From positions 98,056,393-98,120,392 of the forward strand of contig OY294044.1 in NCBI GenBank assembly GCA_958510825.1: DNA of 64,000 bases. The letters run 5' to 3'. A program made the translations under genes and the position numbers. The number at the start of each line of letters is the position of its first letter. The stretch's first letter is position 1. Below the pieces are notes generated by a model that saw only the letters and a list, made by a program, of their open reading frames with translations, had not been told where the DNA came from and did no database searches. Positions 46,624 through 58,783 of this stretch are shown piece after piece. The stretch is from Brachypterus glaber (taxonomy: Eukaryota; Arthropoda; Insecta; Coleoptera; Kateretidae).

Positions 46624-46835
46624 ATTTTATCCAATACCTCTTAAAAACACTAATAAGTCAAATTTACAAATTACATTTCCAATAAATTTACTTGACATTT
46701 CAATATAATGTAACTTTTCGGTGATTAAAAATTTCATAACACAACTTATTTACAGGATGATTAAAACGTCATTTTCATTGATTAAAATGTCAAGTATAAA
46801 CTAACATTAATAGTAGGTATTGGATAAAAATTGTT
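46624..46835. mobile_element. Small palindromic element
   Basis: 'ttttatccaatacct' at the left and 'aggtattggataaaa' at the right enclose an AT-rich core with further weak symmetry (gacattt / aaatgtc). Confidence 0.5.
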
Positions 46836-47551
46836 TGGCAAAAAAAAATTATTTGACAATGTCAGTCATGATACAAGTCAGTATTAAGTCACGTGACTTT
46901 TTTTTAATATTTTTTTGTTCATAATTGTTTTACATTTATGTATCTAAATTTCCCCTTAAAAGATTTTTTATATACCTCATTCCAAAGAGTGTTTGCCAAA
47001 TTAAGGGTTAACATACTTCCGTTTGTTCACAAAGATTTGGTAATATCATTGTACAAACATAGATTTAATGAATAAACATAATATTTAAGGTAAAATGAAT
47101 TTTAATATCTTACTTTTATATTAAAGCCTTAGGCCATTTTTTAATGACAAGCTTAAATGCAATTTACAAATAGTGTGTGGTGAAAAATTATAACATCGCG
47201 TATGTGGTGGGGTGTAATCCACCCCAAACTTGAAAAAATCATATAAAAAAGGTATGTGTATTTTCTTAAAATAATCATTTTCTTAGATCACTATACTAAT
47301 AATATATTTAATAGAAATACAAAAATCATATTTTTATTTTATCGTTTTAAAGAAATACAAAACTCGATTCTATAGAATGCATATTTACAAGAAAAAACTG
47401 TTTACTTAGAGATATAAATCAGAGAAAACCAAATCTTTGTTTAAAACAACTTTATTTATCCAAATATAATAACATAAAATGAAAAACAATGAGAAAAAAA
47501 AATATTAAAAAAAAAACGAAAATTTTATATGGCGTATACGTATCTATCATT
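46836..47551. other. Non-coding sequence
   Basis: 'gtgtggtggggtgtaatcca' near 47200 resembles the end of the next palindrome, 'gtgtggtggggttagatcca' (47555), as a direct repeat about 345 bases away. No gene. Confidence 0.45.
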
Positions 47552-47760
47552 AAGTGTGTGGTGGGGTTAGATCCATCCATACGGAACTTTGAAACCGCTA
47601 AAAAATTAAACGTGTAGGATAAGAGTCAAACAAAAATTGTCAATATGCTCTCTTTGCGTTAACCTACAGCTATCGAAGAGGAGAATGTAAAAACAAAAAA
47701 TTGTGCGAAGCAGTCTTCGTTTGAAATATGCCATGAGTGGTTTTAACCCCACCACACACG
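47552..47760. mobile_element. Palindromic element with TGTGTGGTGGGGTTA ends
   Basis: TGTGTGGTGGGGTTA and 'ttaaccccaccacacac' are inverted; about 205 bp in total. The paired frames 47606-47788 and 47703-47918 are not protein-like. Confidence 0.6.
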
Positions 47761-48139
47761 CGCCGGGTTTAATGTTGCCCAAGAACAATATATTTATTCA
47801 GGGGCGTAAGAACTGGGGATTAATTATTTTAAATTTTACCCTTTTTCCGCAGAACCCTTTAATGCAAAAACTCAATTTTGACTCAAAAACAGTTATATAT
47901 GTACAGTACACCATTTAAGATTTAATTCACCAAAACCATATTTTTAAACACTTTTTTCTGTTTGCCAAAATAGTGCGCCGTATTGCATCTGCCATTTTGA
48001 ATACTACGGTGTGTAGTAGAAAACTTTTAGTTATCAGGGACTAGCAACTAGGCATTAGTTACAGTCAGAATCCGTTGAAAGACACTCGGCACCTTTTCAG
48101 CTGTTGACCTGTGTAATAAAAAGCAACTAGATGCATCGA

Positions 48140-48344
48140 AAAATAACACGGGCCCACAAAATAAGTTGTCTGTGCTGAGACTTTTTGAGACCCACCTATT
48201 CTTATGTATTTTGGGAAGCTGAATACGAACTATGAGTTGCCTTTTTTATAGCAAATTATTTGTTCAGTATCCCAAAATATATAAGAATAGATGGGTCTCA
48301 ACTTCAGCACAGACAACTTTTTTTTTGTGGGTCTGTGTTATTTT
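48140..48344. mobile_element. Palindromic element with AATAACACGGGCCCAC ends
   Basis: The arms contain 'aagttgtctgtgctgagac', 'gagacccacctattctta' and their complements. Single-arm copies lie at 51102-51165 and near 30370, so the family is dispersed. Confidence 0.75.
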
Positions 48345-49117
48345 AGTTTTTTTTTTTAACCACAGGCGACTATTGCAGTAAGGTGGGTTTTAAGGTAAAC
48401 TTTTCCGACTGGAGGAAATTAAATTTCCCGACTGGCGATAAATAATAAATTAATGTGTCCCCGAAAAAACTGATGACTAAAGCCCCTTACACACCTAAAC
48501 CCCCGACATACACCCTTTCACCTCCAAATTGTAAAACAATCCAATGAAATCCAACAAGAACTCGTGGGCGAAAGCAGAATTGTTTAGAATAATTTATTAC
48601 TTTAAAGAAGAGATTTAAATCTTACCAGTTTTATAACTTGTTTTAGTAATAAGCAAATTTAACTAATCAATTGCTAAATATAAGAAAAGAGAGGGTTCTT
48701 TCCAGCGTCGGACAGGCACAGTATTTTACTGAGCAAAAGCCCATATCTCCTAAACTGAGAATTTTTAGATACATGTTTTTATAAAATTTTCTCATAGAGC
48801 GGATTCTTTTCTTTAACACAGAATTAAAAAACTAATAAGTACATTTAGGTTCGTGAAAAAAAAAAGTCTTACAATTTAAATATATAAAAGAAATAGTACA
48901 ATGGATCCATGGATCATTCTGACATGTGTCGACAATTGCTGGGTTTTCAAGATATATGAAGATTAACTTAAAAATAAAAGTAAGAATCGTCAAAAATGTT
49001 GAAATAAATTTTATTTACCCCTTATTACTGCTTAAAAAAAATATTGAATACCGTGTTATTAAATGATTTGTTATGAGTACACGGCGTAGATTTTAAGCTT
49101 GGATAGCATGCAATTTG
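48345..49117. other. Non-coding sequence
   Basis: No gene was recognised. A short inverted motif 'ccgactgg' occurs twice near 48408 and 48431. Confidence 0.4.
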
Positions 49118-50716
49118 TGATTTCTCCCAACTCCGACTAAACAGGGCTTTCTGCTTCTCAGACATTTAGTTTAAGCCCTAAATCCGAGCGGAGAATTTGG
49201 TTTCACGTGTTTATTTAAAATTGGTCGGCGTAAAAAATACGCCATGCCTGTAAGTACGTAATAATAAAAACAACAGGGTTTATCCATTGCAAAAAAAAAA
49301 TATTATTTTTTAAATTTTATGTTTATGTTGTTTATTTGTGATAAGGATTTTAATTTTATCCTATAAATATTTTTTTTCTTTCTTCTACCAAGTTGTTTAA
49401 ATAAATTTCCCTACCAAGTCAAAATTAACAAAAAGTAACATTATAGTACGAAATTTAATTATGTCATATAAATAACTCATTTACATATTATGTTTAATTG
49501 CATTTATAATCAAATAATTTAAGCTATAAAAATCACGTTTAATGATAAATAAGTCAAAAATTTAAGAAATTTGTTTGACTTTTAAATTGTTTAAAGGGAG
49601 GCGTAATTTTTACGCCGTGTCTGTAGTAACGTTCCATAAATAAGGTGTATGTGGCAGAGGGTTAGTTTTGGAGTTATAGGCATTTTCCCGGCAAAATGCA
49701 TAGACAGTCCGACACTGGTTCTAAATACAATACAATACAAACATTGTAATTTAAAACACACAATTTTTTTTCTCATTTATAACAAAATAATGTCCAAATT
49801 AATGTTTAATGTTTTTCATAAAGCATAAAATAAAAATTAATATACATACTGAAATGCGAGATACTTAATTATATATGATTATATTTTACATGTAGGTATG
49901 TCATACATGCTTGCTATACAAAAAATATAAAAGTAAAAAATATATATTCCATTTTCATAATTATATATCGTAGCAAATTAAAGGTTTATTTTCTAACGAC
50001 TATTTGGAAATAAAAAAAACTTTAATGTTCGTTTACAAACCTTGTGTTTTGCATATGTACCTATTAAAACAAAATAGGGCCATTATCGTTACTGCTACCT
50101 TAAAATTAAACACTTTATTCTCTTTCAGCAATGAGAAAGTATAATTAATTAGCACAATATCCTTAATTATGTTTGTTTTAAAATTAAAGAGCATGAATGG
50201 TTCACTTGTATTTTATTAACCCTTAGCTATAGACACATTAACGTTACTACGGAGGCGGCGTAATAATAACGTCTACTTAAAAGATTAAAAAGTTATTAAG
50301 TAAATAAAGTTTTTAAAAGATAATTCGTTAATAGTTTAATTCGTTTGTTTATATCTATTATTTATTTATATTATTATTATTATTTGTATTACAAAATAAA
50401 TTATTTTTATTTTGTAATTTTTATTACATAGTTATTTTTTCGTTACGGTAGAAATTTTACTGAATGACATATCGAAATAAAATAAACTTTATTAATAAAA
50501 TAAAATTAAAAAATAAACACAACAACATAAAATTCTCAAAAAAATATAAAAATTAAAATTTCATTAATGGTATTTTTTACGCTTTCTGATTTTAAACGAA
50601 CAGGTCAAGAATCTCTGTAGAACGACATTCGATTAGATTTAGGGCTTAAACTGAATTTGTCAAAGGCACTGAGACGCGCAAAACTGCAAGTAGCATTTTG
50701 GAGAAATCACGAGGTC
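49118..50716. repeat. Inverted repeat pair, arms 1.4 kb apart
   Basis: 49118-49200 ('gtgatttctccc', 'agtttaagccctaaatccga') is mirrored at 50636-50716 ('gatttagggcttaaact', 'ggagaaatcac'). The interval is AT-rich and contains two 'ggcgtaa..ttacgcc' motifs (49236, 49600). Possibly a degraded foldback. Confidence 0.5.
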
Positions 50717-52392
50717 CATTATACCTAAGTGTAAAATGTGCGTGCTCTGTTACTAAGGGTTTAACGAAAGTTTATTATATTAACAGACACAAAATGGTAG
50801 CAGGTGGAGGCGATAGCTTTAGGGTCATTTTATAGTCATTTTCATTAATGGGAATGCATTATATTTTTTAGTATATATTATAGTGACATTGGCCCTTTTA
50901 GAACCAAGCGAAAGATATCATTTATGGTGTTTTTTTTAATTAGAATTTTTTTTTCTTCTATTTTTTATAATTTTTGGAAAAGTTGCACACCCAAAACTTT
51001 TTTTATATGAAGGACTTTTTTTGAAATTTTCAAATCGATCAGCTTTCCGTTCTTAAGAACTTTTTAATTTAATTTCTGTTTAATATTTTTATTGATATAA
51101 ATAAAACAGGCCCACAAAAAAAGTTGTCTGTGCTGGGATTGAGACCCACCTATTCTTATTTATTTTTAGATATTTATATTATTAATAATATTAATAAATA
51201 ATTATCATTTGTTTTTATAAGATTTTTTTGCATTTTTTCGATATATTTTGATAAAAATTTTATATAAATACTAAAGATAAGACTCTAATTTTTATAAGCA
51301 ATACTAACATATATGTGTGATTTATAAAAAAAAAAAGTTTTAGATTTAATCCAGTAAAGGAGATTTTACCGGGGGTTATTTTTAGAAGATCAACAATAAA
51401 TTTAATTATGTAAAAAAAAACTTTTTTAATTTTTACAAACCTCACATATGTTTTATTGTTACTTATAAAAATCAGAGCCATATCTTTAGTATTTATATAA
51501 AAATTAAAATCAAAATATATTGAAAAAATACAGAAAAATCTCATTTTTAGAATCTAGAATCCTATAAAAAACAAACAAAGATATTTTAAATGCGATTTTT
51601 TTTGGCTTAGATAGAGAAACAATCCATGACAAAAAAAATAATTAGCCCTAATTTTTTTTTTCTTTAAGCAAAAAAAACACTGTGCGCTATATCTCAAAAA
51701 AAAAACGAGGTGATCAAGAAAAACGAAGAAAGGTTGAAAAAACAGCGCATCAAATAGAATCCATTGAAATAGCACCGGTAATTTTTTAAGCGTAGAGCAG
51801 TGTAATCACTAAAATACAAAAAGAGCAAATTTATGAAATTAAGTAAAAAGAAAAGAAGAAATAAAGCCAATTAGTCCATTTCATTTATGGTTATGAAAAA
51901 GAAGTTAACTAATGTTTTAGCTTACTTGTACATTATTATATGGTAACATGCAATACCAGCATATTTATTATAATTTTTAGTAGCTTTAAGGCAATTTTCA
52001 AATTTTCACAATCGACAAAAATTACCTTAGATATTTTTTTTTGTATGATGAAGTATAGAGTTATAAATGTTTTTTTTATCGAATTCTAAATAACTTTAAA
52101 AAAATGTGTCTATTTGTCCGTCCATCCGTATGTCACGTTTTTTCCTTCATTGGTAAGGTATTGCGTTAAAAATAACCCTCCTCCCTCATCCTCCTCCTCC
52201 CCTCCCCCTCTTTTTTCAAAAACTAATGACAGATGCAACTCCAGCATCAGTGAGCTGCCAATCACTCTCCATTGTTCTCCATTCAAACTAATTCCTGGTT
52301 TAAAAGATAAATGAGCAACAGCCACTCATCCTGTCTCTAAAATATCCCAAACAAACTAAATGATGATTTAAAATACACTGCCCAGTAAAATT
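50717..52392. other. AT-rich non-coding sequence
   Basis: Homopolymer-rich. One arm of the 48140 palindrome family is at 51102-51165. A pyrimidine tract 'ctcctcctcccctccccctc' lies near 52190, just after a short 'tttgtccgtccatccgtatg' family-T-like run at 52114. The frames at 51260-51544, 51554-51775 and 52110-52325 are not protein-like. Confidence 0.5.
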
Positions 52393-54957
52393 GCTTTCCC
52401 ATTTTTCACCTCCGCGCGTTAAATGGATTTTTTATTATCAGATTTACTTTTAGCTACCTAGAAAAGACCTTTACACCAATTTTCACGGAAACTACCCCCA
52501 CCGTTCACGCCTGGATCTTTTTTATTATGATATTTACTTTCAGCAACGTCAAAATCCCCTATTTATCAACTTTTACAAAAACTACCACCCACCCCTTAGG
52601 GGTTGTTATTCGAAAAATGTTCAGTTTCGTCGTCCCCATAAACCCCTATATACCAATTTTGACGAAAATATTGAAAATATTTAAAAATATTTAGCCCCTA
52701 ACGGCCGTGGGGATGAAGTTAATTTTTTTTTATTATCATATTCGATTTCAGCAACCATAAAAACCCCTATATAGCAATTTTCAAATTTTTGTGAAAAATT
52801 ATTTTATTTTCATTCAGAAACCGAATCCGATAAAAAATTCAAAATAGCAGATCCAATATGACGTCTAAATTTAAAAAACTTCAATATTTTTTGCCGAAAA
52901 TTAGGGATTAAGTATTTTTAAGATCGCTGAAACCGAATTTACAAATCCAAAACTAAAATGACTGATCCAAATGGTCTTAAAACAAACAAGGTGATATGCC
53001 ATTTTATAAATGGTTTCAGTGATTCCTAAAATAATTAATCACTAATTTTCAGCAAAAAATATTGAAATTTTTAAAAATTTCGACGCCACATTGGATCCGG
53101 TTTTTTAAATTTTAAATTTATATTATCGTATTTGGTTTCAACAACCTTAAAAACCTTATAATACCCATTTTCAAAAATATTTTGTTATTTGTCAAAATTA
53201 AAATTAATTTATTATTAGACTAGACTTATTAGGCATCAGGTAGAGCAGAATCCGTTGACAGGCACCTTTCTAGATGTTGACCTGTGTAACCATTAGGGCT
53301 GGGAAAAATGTATTATCAAATTCAGTTTAGTCGTCCCCAAAAACCTCTATATACCAATTTTGACGTAAATATTGAAAATATTTAAAAATATTTACCCCCT
53401 CAACCCCGTGGGGGTGGATTTAGAAAAATTTTATTATCATACTCAATTTCAGCAACTTCAAAAACCAATATATAGCAATTTTAAAATTTATGTGAAAAAT
53501 TATTATATTTACCTTATTTGACCCCCTTGTCCCACCCCAATGTTTACCAAAAACAATCCCGAGCGAGAACTTTTGGTATCATACCTATACACGGCGTAGA
53601 AAATTTTTTTAACAGGTGATTCTAAATGATAAAATATGACAAAAAGTTCCTATAAACATATGTCTAAAAATGCGTCATAATGGAGCTACGCCCCTTTGAA
53701 AGTGGCTAAAAAAATCGGTTTTTATTTAATAACTCAGGAACCCTTTGAGATATATCAACAAGTTTTGCACGTCAACTAATCCTACCAAGGCCCGTTTTTA
53801 TGTGTTATTTTTATGTACTTATTTCAACCAGGGGTGTGCGAAACGGGGGGGCTTATCAGTTTTTTGTCCCAAACTTTTTTCTGTGTAACTTTTTTGCAAT
53901 TTTATTTTTTAAATATGATTCCTCTGGTCAAAATACATAAAAAAGGTACTCCTGTTGTAATACTGTAGGATTAACCGTTTTCGAGACAAATTCATTTGAA
54001 GGTGAAATTCCACGGTTCGAGGACGAAAAATTAAATACTAAAATGTTGAAAACCAAAATTTTAATGATGCAGGGCGAATGTACATTAAAAACTAAGAAAA
54101 AAACCTCATATACAGGTACTTCCAAAAATCAATCCTAATGGAGCTATGGTCTCCTAAATATGCGCCATTTTTAAAGGGCTATAGTAGCTTTAAAAGCGTT
54201 TTTTCGACCTAAATGTATGGAAACTTTTTTTCTTAGTTTTTGATGTAGAATAACACTGCATCATTAAAATTTTGGTTTTCGACATTTTAGTATTTAATTT
54301 TTCGTCCTCGAACCGTGAAATTTCATCTTCAAATAAACTTTTATCGAAAACGGTTAATCCTACAGTATTACAACAAGAGTACCTTTTTTATGTATTTTGA
54401 CCTGAGGAATCATATTTCAAAAATAAAATTGCAAAAAAGTTACACAGAAAAAAGTTTGGGATAAAAAACTGATAAGGCCTCCCGTTTTGCACACCCCTGG
54501 TTTAAATAAGTACGTGAAAATGACATACAAAGATGGGCCTTATTAGGATTAATTCACGTGCAAAACCTCGTTAATATATCTCAAAGGGTTCCTGAGTTAT
54601 TAAATAAAAACCGATTTTTTTAGCCACTTTCAAAGGGGCGTAGCTCCCTTATGACGCATTTTTAGACATATGTTATAGGAACTTTTTGTCATATTTTATC
54701 ATGTAGAATCACCTGTTAAAATTTCCTACCCTATTTCAAATACACCCTGTATACTAAATTTCAAGTCTCTGGCGTTTTTAAGTTATCGTGGATACAAGAT
54801 TTCCCGGACAGAACGACCAATCGACCGACAATTTTTTTTTTTGCTTGAAATGGATTTATATCGACATAAAACTTAATAATACGCAAAAAAAAAATTGAAA
54901 ATTTTTGCAGGAATGAAAGGCTTTCCGAAATTTTAAAAAATTTTAAAATGGGAAAGC
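52393..54957 (-). mobile_element. Family-H element, reversed, with nested family F
   Basis: Ends are GCTTTCCCATTTTTCACC and 'aaaatgggaaagc'. Read on the minus strand it repeats the order seen at 25089: 'gataact' region, 'gttctcgctcgggattg', then a longer and more diverged set of ~96-bp units ('aacccctatataccaatttt' on the plus strand). A family-F foldback (53590-54749) splits it at a TA. The empty site is readable in the first copy near 25340. Confidence 0.75.
53590..54749. mobile_element. Family-F foldback, full length, TA target
   Basis: CACGGCGTAG to the mirrored end ACACCCTG, flanked by TATA on each side. Comparison with the uninterrupted family-H copy shows insertion at a single TA. Both arms are well preserved, including 'ttgtcccaaacttttttctg' and 'ggttcgaggacgaaaaatta'. 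This is one of the youngest-looking F copies. Confidence 0.88.
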
Positions 54958-55532
54958 AGAAAAGAAACAGATTGATCTTGTTGGCTATTTCTTGACTATT
55001 AACTTCTTGTCTTATCTCACGAGAGTTTTTATACGTTTTTCAATTTTTTTCTCAGTTTTTTTTACATGAACTCTAGAGTTAGTATTCTTTTGACAGGAGC
55101 AGTATTTTTTCTTCTTCTATTTTTTATATTGTATGAGTTGAGTCGTCGTATTTTCTCCGGCTATTTATGCAAAAAAGGGAAAATAACAGGAAAACTATTA
55201 AAATGATTTATTGGTCTCAAACGGACTCATTATTCCATATTTATGGCCGGTTGCATTTCCACACTTTTTATGTAAACCGATGCAACATCAGCATAGGCGG
55301 GTGGGAACATCGATATGTATGTCCGTCAGATAAGTTAACACTTTAGCGACCGAGCTGATTTTTCAAAATTGTCTATCTGGACAAAAAAATATATGTTTGC
55401 CCTATTTGCCATAAAATGGTGTTACAAAGATAATCTGTATAATTTTTTTTATATTCTGAATGTTTTTTTAGCAAAAAAATACATTTCGGGCATTGATCAC
55501 CACTTGTGTTTTTTTGGGACATGTTCTTATAT
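54958..55532. other. Non-coding sequence
   Basis: A 'gtatgtccgtcagataag' family-T-like trace near 55317. No gene. Confidence 0.45.
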
Positions 55533-55715
55533 ACGGTGTATTTGAAATAGGGTCCGAAATTTTACAGGGTGATTCTATATTACAAAATATGACAAAAAAT
55601 TCCTAAATACACATGTCTAAAAAGCCGTCGTAAGGGAGCTAAGCCCCTTTGAAAGTGGCTAAAAAGTCGGTTTTTATTTAGTAACTCAGAAACCCTTTAA
55701 GTTTTAGCAACGAGG
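55533..55715 (+). mobile_element. Family-F left-end fragment
   Basis: 'acggtgtatttgaaataggg' to 'tagcaacgagg'. It is cut off by the small element that follows. Confidence 0.65.
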
Positions 55716-55718
55716 TAG

Positions 55719-55955
55719 TGACTCTTACCGTCCAGGGTGTCACAATTGTGACTTTATTTTTTTTATTTTTTCTTTAAGGCAATATGAATCCAACATACTT
55801 TTATAGGCTTTCTAAGGAAACAAAAACCCGAGCAAAAACTACAAAAAAATGGTTTGTTTTTTATTTTATTTTTCTTCTTTTTAGGCATAGCAAATATAAA
55901 AAAAACACAATTAAATTGAAAAATTATCATTAGTTTAGTCTCTGGAGGGTAAGGG
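55719..55955. mobile_element. Putative small element with CTTACC ends
   Basis: 'gtgactcttaccgtccagg' and 'ctctggagggtaag' are imperfect inverted ends around a unique AT-rich core. It sits between two family-F left ends. Confidence 0.4.
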
Positions 55956-56090
55956 ATAAACGTTGTGTTTTAAATAGGGTCCGAAATATTAAGGGGTGAT
56001 TCTCTATCAGAAAATATGACAAAAAGTTAAAAATATAGCAATAAGGTTTTGCACATGAACAAATGTTAATAAGACCCATCTTCGTATGTT

Positions 56091-57528
56091 CGGATTTAGG
56101 CAAGGCTTTTCAACAGAATCTGCTTCAATAGGATTAGTTCAGGAAATCTACGACTGTCTCGATATGGGTAAATATGTGGTTGCAATTAGTTTTGATTTAA
56201 CCAAAGCTTTCGACACCCTTCGTCCAGAGTTTGTTAAGCAAAAGCTCTATAGTTTTGGTATTCGAGGTTGTATAAACGACTGGCTAATATCTTTTTTAAA
56301 GAATAGAAAATTTAGAGTCAAAATTAATAAAATTTTATCAGATCTTTTTTCACAAAATAAAGGTACGCCTCAGGGCAGCATACTGGACCCATTATTATTC
56401 CTTTTATTTATTAATGACTTACCTTATATTATTAAAGACGGAAAACTTTTTATGTATGCAGATGATGCTACAATTGTCATTTCAGCCCAGGATATACCTA
56501 CGTTAATAACTAAAATTAATCAAATTCTAAAAGACTTTACTTTATGGTGCCAAAAAAACCAGTTAATCCTAAATGAAAGTAAAACGGTTTTCATGGAATT
56601 TGGGCATTTTAAGAAAAGCTTTGCAGACCTTTCTTTTAACTTAAATAATCAAAAGCTCTAATACTACAAATTTTCTAGGAGTCATTATTGATAAAAATTT
56701 AACATGGTCATTTCATATTGAATCAGTCATAAAAAAATTAAATAAACAAGTTTTTCTTTTTAATACATTAAAACAAAATTTAAACACGCAAACATTATTA
56801 CAAGTATACTATGCTAATGTTCATTCAGTAATTTCGTATAATATAATAGTTTGGGGACAGGCAACTAATGTAGAAGATGTATTAATAATGCAAAAGAGAC
56901 TTCTCAGAATTATCTTTAGGTTAAAATATAATGAATCCTGTAGATAAATATTTAAAAAATATCAAATTTTAACTGTGCCGTCCATTTATTTATATAAATT
57001 ATTTACGTTTTTAAAAAATAATCTAGATCTGTTTCCAACACACAAAAAACGCCATGCATATCCTACACGACATAATAATCTTTTAGTTATAAATAAATTT
57101 CGTTTGACCATGCATAAAAAATCTCCTTTTCATTCTGCGCAATATTTTTACAATCTTCTGCCAAATCACCTAAAAAACATGCCTACAAAAACATTTAAAA
57201 GGCAACTTAAATGTTTTCTTATTCAAAAATCCTTTTACAGTTTGTCAGAATTTGAAACTTTCGCAAAATCCGATAAATAATCTATAATATATATTTGGAT
57301 TCTTTTTTTGATTTTTATATTTACGGATTTACTGTCCTAAAATATTTTAGGTATGTTTTTTCTTCTGTGTCTATATTTAACGCTATACTGTGTTTTCTAT
57401 TATTTATTAATTTTAGTTTATTTATTTATTTGTTTATTTTTATATTATGTAAACTTACCTATTGACAATGTCTATCTGTATTTTATATTAGCCAAAGACA
57501 ATAAACGATATTCTATTCTATTCTATTC
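56091..57528 (+). mobile_element. 5'-truncated non-LTR retrotransposon, CR1/Jockey type
   Basis: Flanked by TATGTT on both sides (56085-56090, 57529-57534), the target duplication. It begins inside the reverse transcriptase, so it is 5'-truncated, and ends in a 3' tail of TATTC units after 'caataaacga'. The 3' untranslated part is about 250 bases. Truncation plus a tandem 3' tail is the signature of target-primed reverse transcription. Confidence 0.9.
56092..57280 (+). pseudogene. Reverse transcriptase remnant, non-LTR (broken)
   Basis: The first open part (to 56661) carries the palm motifs in order: GFRQGFST, AISFDLTKAFDT, GTPQGSILDPLLF, FINDLP, YADDAT (catalytic aspartates) and LNESKT. A frameshift near 56650-56660 moves the frame: the thumb (NFLGVIIDKNLTW, SYNIIVWG, KRLLRIIF) continues in the next frame. 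An in-frame stop at 56945-56947 follows the 'SCR' motif, after which the C-terminal tail (PSIYLYKLF, YPTRHNN, FYNLLPNHLKN, KCFLIQKSFYS) runs to the stop at 57278-57280. The upstream endonuclease domain is absent. The tail type (KKFLL.K.FYS) fits CR1/Jockey-group elements such as Daphne; the exact clade is inferred. Confidence 0.9.
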
Positions 57529-58326
57529 TATGTTCATGTACTTATTTAAACCAGGGTTTGGAAAACGGGGAGCCTTATTAGTCTCAAACTTTTTTGTGTG
57601 TAACTTTTTTGTAATTTTATTTTTGAAAATGATTCTTCAGGTGAAAATATAAAAAAAGGTACTATTGTTGGAATACTGCAGGATTAACCGTTTTCGAGAA
57701 GAAATCATTTCAAGGTGAAATTTCAATGATGCAGGATGAATGTACATTTAAAACTAAGAAAAAAAACTCATATATGTATAGGTACCTCCAAAAATCAATC
57801 TTAAGGTCTCCTAAAAATGCACCATGTATAAAGGGCCATAGAAGCTTTTAAAGCGATTTTTCGACCTACAGTATAAAAACTCTTTTTTTCTTAGCTTTTG
57901 ATATAGAATAATCCTGCATTATTAAAATTTGGGTTTTCAACATCTTAGTATTTAATTTTTTGTCTTCGAACCGTGAAATTTTACCTTCAAGTTAATTTTT
58001 CTTGAAAACGATTAATCCTACACAAAAGTTACACAGAAAAAAGTTTGGGACAAAAAACTGATAAGGCCCCTCGTTTTACACACCTCTGGTTAAAATGAGT
58101 TTATGAATATAACATAAGAAGATGGGCCTTATTAAGATTAGTTCACAAGTCAAACCTCGTTGCTATATCTCAAAAGTTATTACATAAAAACCGATTTTTT
58201 TGCAACTTTTAAAGGGTCTTAGCTTCCTTACATCGCATTTGTAGACATATGTTTATAGGAAAAAGTCATATTTTGTGATGTAGAATCACCCCTTAAAATT
58301 TAAGACCCTATTTAAAATACACCGTG

Positions 58327-58783
58327 TATAACCTGTATACACGGTTTATTTAAAATAGCTACCTTGCTATTGCAAGAAATATGCATGTTTGTGTTATTTT
58401 TGAAGGTTTTAAGTTTCATAGAAATACGTAAGTATATTTGTAAATATCTTGTAATACTACTAAAGTTTCTATTCAGAAAAGTGTAATTAATTTTCTTGGT
58501 ATTTGACCAATATAACATGATCTTTAGTGTACAATGAAAAAAAATTTGAAGTGTAAAAGTTTAAAAATAAAATTACGTTTTAACTACCAATTTTTTTATA
58601 AAATTACATGTTCCATACCGTAGAATTAGAAGAAAACAATAAATTTTCGGGATTTTCTTCTTAAAATAAATAAACATTTCGATTGTAATATAAAATTCCG
58701 GTACGCATAATAGGTTATTTTGTTGACAATATGTATAAATAATAAATTGAGGGTAATAAAAAAATTGGTCAGAGCTGCCTCAA
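58327..58783. other. Non-coding sequence
   Basis: Begins with a family-F end fragment (58333-58352). The minus frame 58312-58518 is not protein-like. Confidence 0.45.

Larger units (their letters stand above)
44847..48085. repeat. Long inverted repeat pair, arms ~3 kb apart
   Basis: 44847-44920 ('aacggattctgaatctacct', 'ctaatgcctagttactagcc', 'aactaaaagttttctactgc') is mirrored at 48005-48085. A third related piece is at 53215-53310. The arms may bound a large composite element that contains the dispersed repeat at 45513, the block at 45945 and the palindromes at 46624 and 47552. Confidence 0.55.
55964..58326. mobile_element. Family-F foldback carrying a non-LTR retrotransposon
   Basis: Left end near 'cgttgtgttttaaatagggt', right end CACCGTG at 58320-58326. 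The arms are eroded. The retrotransposon at 56091-57528 splits the word 'cttcgtatgttcatgtactt' that intact F copies carry in similar form. Right after the end, 'acacggtttatttaaaatag' (58333 on) begins another F fragment. Confidence 0.72.

Noticed and set aside
48465..48500. CTGATGA core word
   Set aside because: No GAAA element, cleavage triplet or closing stems follow.
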